DNA from: an uncultured Collinsella sp.
GTDB taxonomy: Bacteria > Actinomycetota > Coriobacteriia > Coriobacteriales > Coriobacteriaceae
Direction: 5' to 3'
NCBI GenBank assembly: GCA_900553345.1
Contig: USDE01000078.1
Span: forward strand, 1 to 6,663
DNA: 6,663 nucleotides
Part shown: positions 4,825 through 6,663 of the stretch, piece after piece
Numbering within the stretch: the stretch's first letter is position 1
How the letters are laid out: every line of letters begins with the position of its first letter
Position numbers and translations under genes: made by a program
Notes under the pieces: model-generated
Told to the model about the DNA's origin: nothing
What the model saw: only the letters and a program-made list of their open reading frames with translations
Databases searched by the model: none

Positions 4825-6663
4825 CTACTGGCCCGTAGAGGGGTCGGGCGTGGGCGTAGGATCGGGGGTAGGCGTCGGCGTGCCACCGTCGCCACCCGTG
4901 CCGCCATCGCCACCCGTGCCACCGTCGCCACCTGTCGTACCGCTATCGCCGGTGGTGTTACCGCCCGGGGTTTCAGTGGTCGTGGTTGTCGTTGTCGTTG
5001 TGGTGGTTGTGGTCTCTTCCTCTTCTTTTTCCTCGTCTTTATCCTCTTCGTCTTTCTTTTTGTTGTTTGTGCCGTAGAACTTCCAGACGTTATTGTTCTT
5101 GTACGTGGGAGCCGTTCCGGTCTGGAATTCCTCGCGCTCGGTGCCCGCAAGAACGGTGTTCATGAACTTCTTAAAGACGGGCAGGTTGGTGCTGTCGCCC
5201 AGCAGGTCCGAACCGTACTTTTGGATGGGAATCTCGCCTGCGGAATAACCGGTCCACAGGGCGCATGTCAGTTGCGGCGTGAAGCCGCAGAACCACAGGT
5301 TGGTGGTGTTGTCAGTGGTGCCCGTCTTGCCGGCATAGGGCTGATTGACGTTCAGCGCGCCGGCGGCACCCGTGCCGCTGCCCTGCATGACGCCGGATAG
5401 AACGTCGGTAACCGCGGCAGCCTCGCCTTCGGTGAGCACCTGCGTGGGATTGTCAGTGTGCTGGTACAGAACCGAGCCGGTACGCGAGTCGATCTCGGTA
5501 ATGGCGATGGGCTGACGGTAGTAGCCACCGTTGGCAAACGTTGCGTAGGCCGATGCCATCTCGAGCGGTGAGATAGACCCGGTGCCGAGCGTCATGACGG
5601 GAACGTCCTCGATATTGTCCTTGGCGGGATCGATGCCGAGCTTTTTGACGAGCGACATGATCTTGTCATTGCCGATGGCTTCGGCCACCTGAATGTAGCC
5701 GGTGTTGGATGAGTATGCCGTTGCCTGCTTAAGCGTGATGTTGCCATAGCTCTGGTTGCCGTAGTTTTGCACCTCGGTCGTGGTGCCCTTGGCCTTGAGC
5801 GGCGAGTTGCAGTTGAGGGTGACGTTGGGGTTCATACCGTTTTGGATGGCAGTTGCCAGCGTAAAGGCCTTAAACGTGGAGCCCACGGGGCGCTTTGCCG
5901 TAGCGTGGTTCACGTGATTCTCGTCGGCGTTGTAGTCGTAGCCGCCTACCATGCACTTGATATAGCCGGTCTTGGGGTCAACGACGACCATGCCCATGTC
6001 CAGGCCGTCGAGCGAAAGCGTGTCGAGCTGCGAGCGCACAGCCTCCTCGGCCACCTGCTGCATGGTGGGGTCGATGGTGGTCTTGACGGTCAGACCGCCC
6101 TTAAAGAGCACGTCGGTGGAGAACTCCTGCTCAAGCAACTGCTTAACGTAGGAGACAAAGTAGGGCTGAGAGTACACATCGACGCCACTGCCCGAAATCT
6201 CGGTCACGTTAAGCGTGATGGGCTCAGCCTGTGCGGCATCGTGCTCTTCCTGCGTGATGTGGCCCAGACGCAGCATGTTGTCCAGAACCTTATTGCGGCG
6301 GGACAGCGCCAAGTCGGGATTAACCGTGGGGTCGTACTGCGAGGGCGAGTTGGGAAGGCCGATGAGCAGCGCGGCCTCGCTCAGGGTGAGGTCGGCGGCG
6401 GTTTTGGACAGATAGGTCTCGGCGGCGGCCTCGATGCCATATGCTCCATGGCCGTAGTAGATGGTGTTGAGGTACATCATGAGGATCTCGTCTTTGGAGT
6501 ACATATCCTCCATCTTGATGGCGATATAGGCCTCGCGCACCTTACGCTCGATGGTCGAGTCGAATTGTTCCTCCTGCAAGATGGTGTTGCGAACCAGCTG
6601 CTGGGTGATGGTCGATGCGCCCTGCTTCCCGCCGTCATCACCGAGGTTATTGACCATTGCGCG
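4825..6663 (-). CDS. Class A penicillin-binding protein (transglycosylase/transpeptidase), 5' partial
   Basis: A bifunctional peptidoglycan synthase that polymerises lipid II and cross-links the stem peptides outside the membrane. The frame is open to the window edge (Arg-Ala before the Met at 6657), so the membrane anchor and the first transglycosylase motif with its catalytic Glu lie outside. Counting from that Met: transglycosylase motifs QGASTITQQLVRN (12-24), ERKVREAYIAIKME (37-50) and YLNTIYYGHGAYGIEAAAE (62-80). A linker with QPYFVSYVKQLL (164-175) leads to the transpeptidase domain with its nucleophile box STFK (260-263), SSN (316-318) and KTG (444-446); all catalytic boxes seen are intact. 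The tail is odd: Lys/Glu/Asp-rich (533-548), 13 threonines (549-561), GGDGGT repeats (about 577-593), then TPTPDP repeats ending in STGQ. The gene is convergent with argR and has its own terminator. A PBP1A/PonA-type name is reasonable but the exact paralogue cannot be settled. Confidence 0.95.
   Translation of the reverse strand, partial: RAMVNNLGDDGGKQGASTITQQLVRNTILQEEQFDSTIERKVREAYIAIKMEDMYSKDEILMMYLNTIYYGHGAYGIEAAAETYLSKTAADLTLSEAALLIGLPNSPSQYDPTVNPDLALSRRNKVLDNMLRLGHITQEEHDAAQAEPITLNVTEISGSGVDVYSQPYFVSYVKQLLEQEFSTDVLFKGGLTVKTTIDPTMQQVAEEAVRSQLDTLSLDGLDMGMVVVDPKTGYIKCMVGGYDYNADENHVNHATAKRPVGSTFKAFTLATAIQNGMNPNVTLNCNSPLKAKGTTTEVQNYGNQSYGNITLKQATAYSSNTGYIQVAEAIGNDKIMSLVKKLGIDPAKDNIEDVPVMTLGTGSISPLEMASAYATFANGGYYRQPIAITEIDSRTGSVLYQHTDNPTQVLTEGEAAAVTDVLSGVMQGSGTGAAGALNVNQPYAGKTGTTDNTTNLWFCGFTPQLTCALWTGYSAGEIPIQKYGSDLLGDSTNLPVFKKFMNTVLAGTEREEFQTGTAPTYKNNNVWKFYGTNNKKKDEEDKDEEKEEEETTTTTTTTTTTTTETPGGNTTGDSGTTGGDGGTGGDGGTGGDGGTPTPTPDPTPTPDPSTGQ
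4841..4876 (-). repeat. Tandem 18-bp repeat coding TPTPDP
   Basis: Two adjacent 18-base units (4841-4858 and 4859-4876, differing at several bases) code Thr/Pro/Asp repeats near the end of the PBP. The unit is a whole number of codons, so copy changes would keep the frame. Confidence 0.7.
4880..4933 (-). repeat. Tandem 18-bp repeat coding GGDGGT
   Basis: Three nearly identical 18-base units (4880-4897, 4898-4915, 4916-4933) code Gly-Gly-Asp-Gly-Gly-Thr repeats, with a decayed fourth copy beyond 4934. The first and third differ by one base, the middle one by two, consistent with recent duplication. Confidence 0.85.
4975..5013 (-). repeat. Poly-threonine codon tract
   Basis: Thirteen consecutive Thr codons (a mix of ACC, ACA and ACG read on the minus strand) lie in the PBP tail between the acidic/basic stretch and the Gly-rich repeats. 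The mixed synonymous codons suggest selection on the amino acids rather than a simple slippage tract. Confidence 0.75.

Noticed and set aside
4880..4933. Short regularly spaced repeats as a CRISPR-like array
   Set aside because: The units are contiguous 18-bp tandem copies without spacers and lie in frame inside a coding region.
4691..5077. Plus-strand open frames over the PBP tail, rich in Val/Pro/Ser or Arg/Gly
   Set aside because: They are readings of the Thr/Gly/Pro repeat codons in the wrong strand, and they run through both terminators.

Overview
The window looks like chromosomal DNA from a high-GC actinobacterium, most likely a gut Coriobacteriia member such as Collinsella. This rests on the GC-rich coding style, the order rpsD-rpoA-rplQ-truA, the Lys/Ala/Glu-rich tail on L17, and a class A penicillin-binding protein with a Thr/Gly/Pro-rich C-terminal tail. 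The genus is inferred from gene character, not from a search.

Layout. Positions 1-1927 are the 3' end of the ribosomal 'alpha' operon: rpsD (S4, start outside the window), rpoA (RNA polymerase alpha) and rplQ (L17). They are packed 30-32 bases apart, each of the last two with its own Shine-Dalgarno. A strong intrinsic terminator at 1954-1983 closes the operon. truA (tRNA pseudouridine synthase, 2019-2843) follows on the same strand. Next comes a family-2-like glycosyltransferase-fold protein (2963-4039) in which the usual acidic nucleotide and metal motifs are missing. An AT-rich leader (4040-4171) with repeated TTTCGAAAT palindromes, a possible promoter and an ARG-box-like site precedes argR (4172-4609). 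A terminator at 4660-4688 ends argR. On the opposite strand, convergent with argR, is a large class A PBP (4825 to beyond 6663) with its own terminator at 4757-4799.

Functionally, the left part is core transcription and translation (ribosome assembly, RNA polymerase assembly, tRNA modification). The middle is a surface-sugar-like gene of uncertain activity plus the arginine regulator. The right part is peptidoglycan synthesis. I see no mobile element, CRISPR array, RNA gene or defence system.

The most interesting points are: an Asn in ArgR at the position of E. coli Asp128, which contacts arginine and may change the effector; the motif-less glycosyltransferase; the dyad-rich argR leader; and the repeat-built tail of the PBP. 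Most of the window is ordinary housekeeping sequence.
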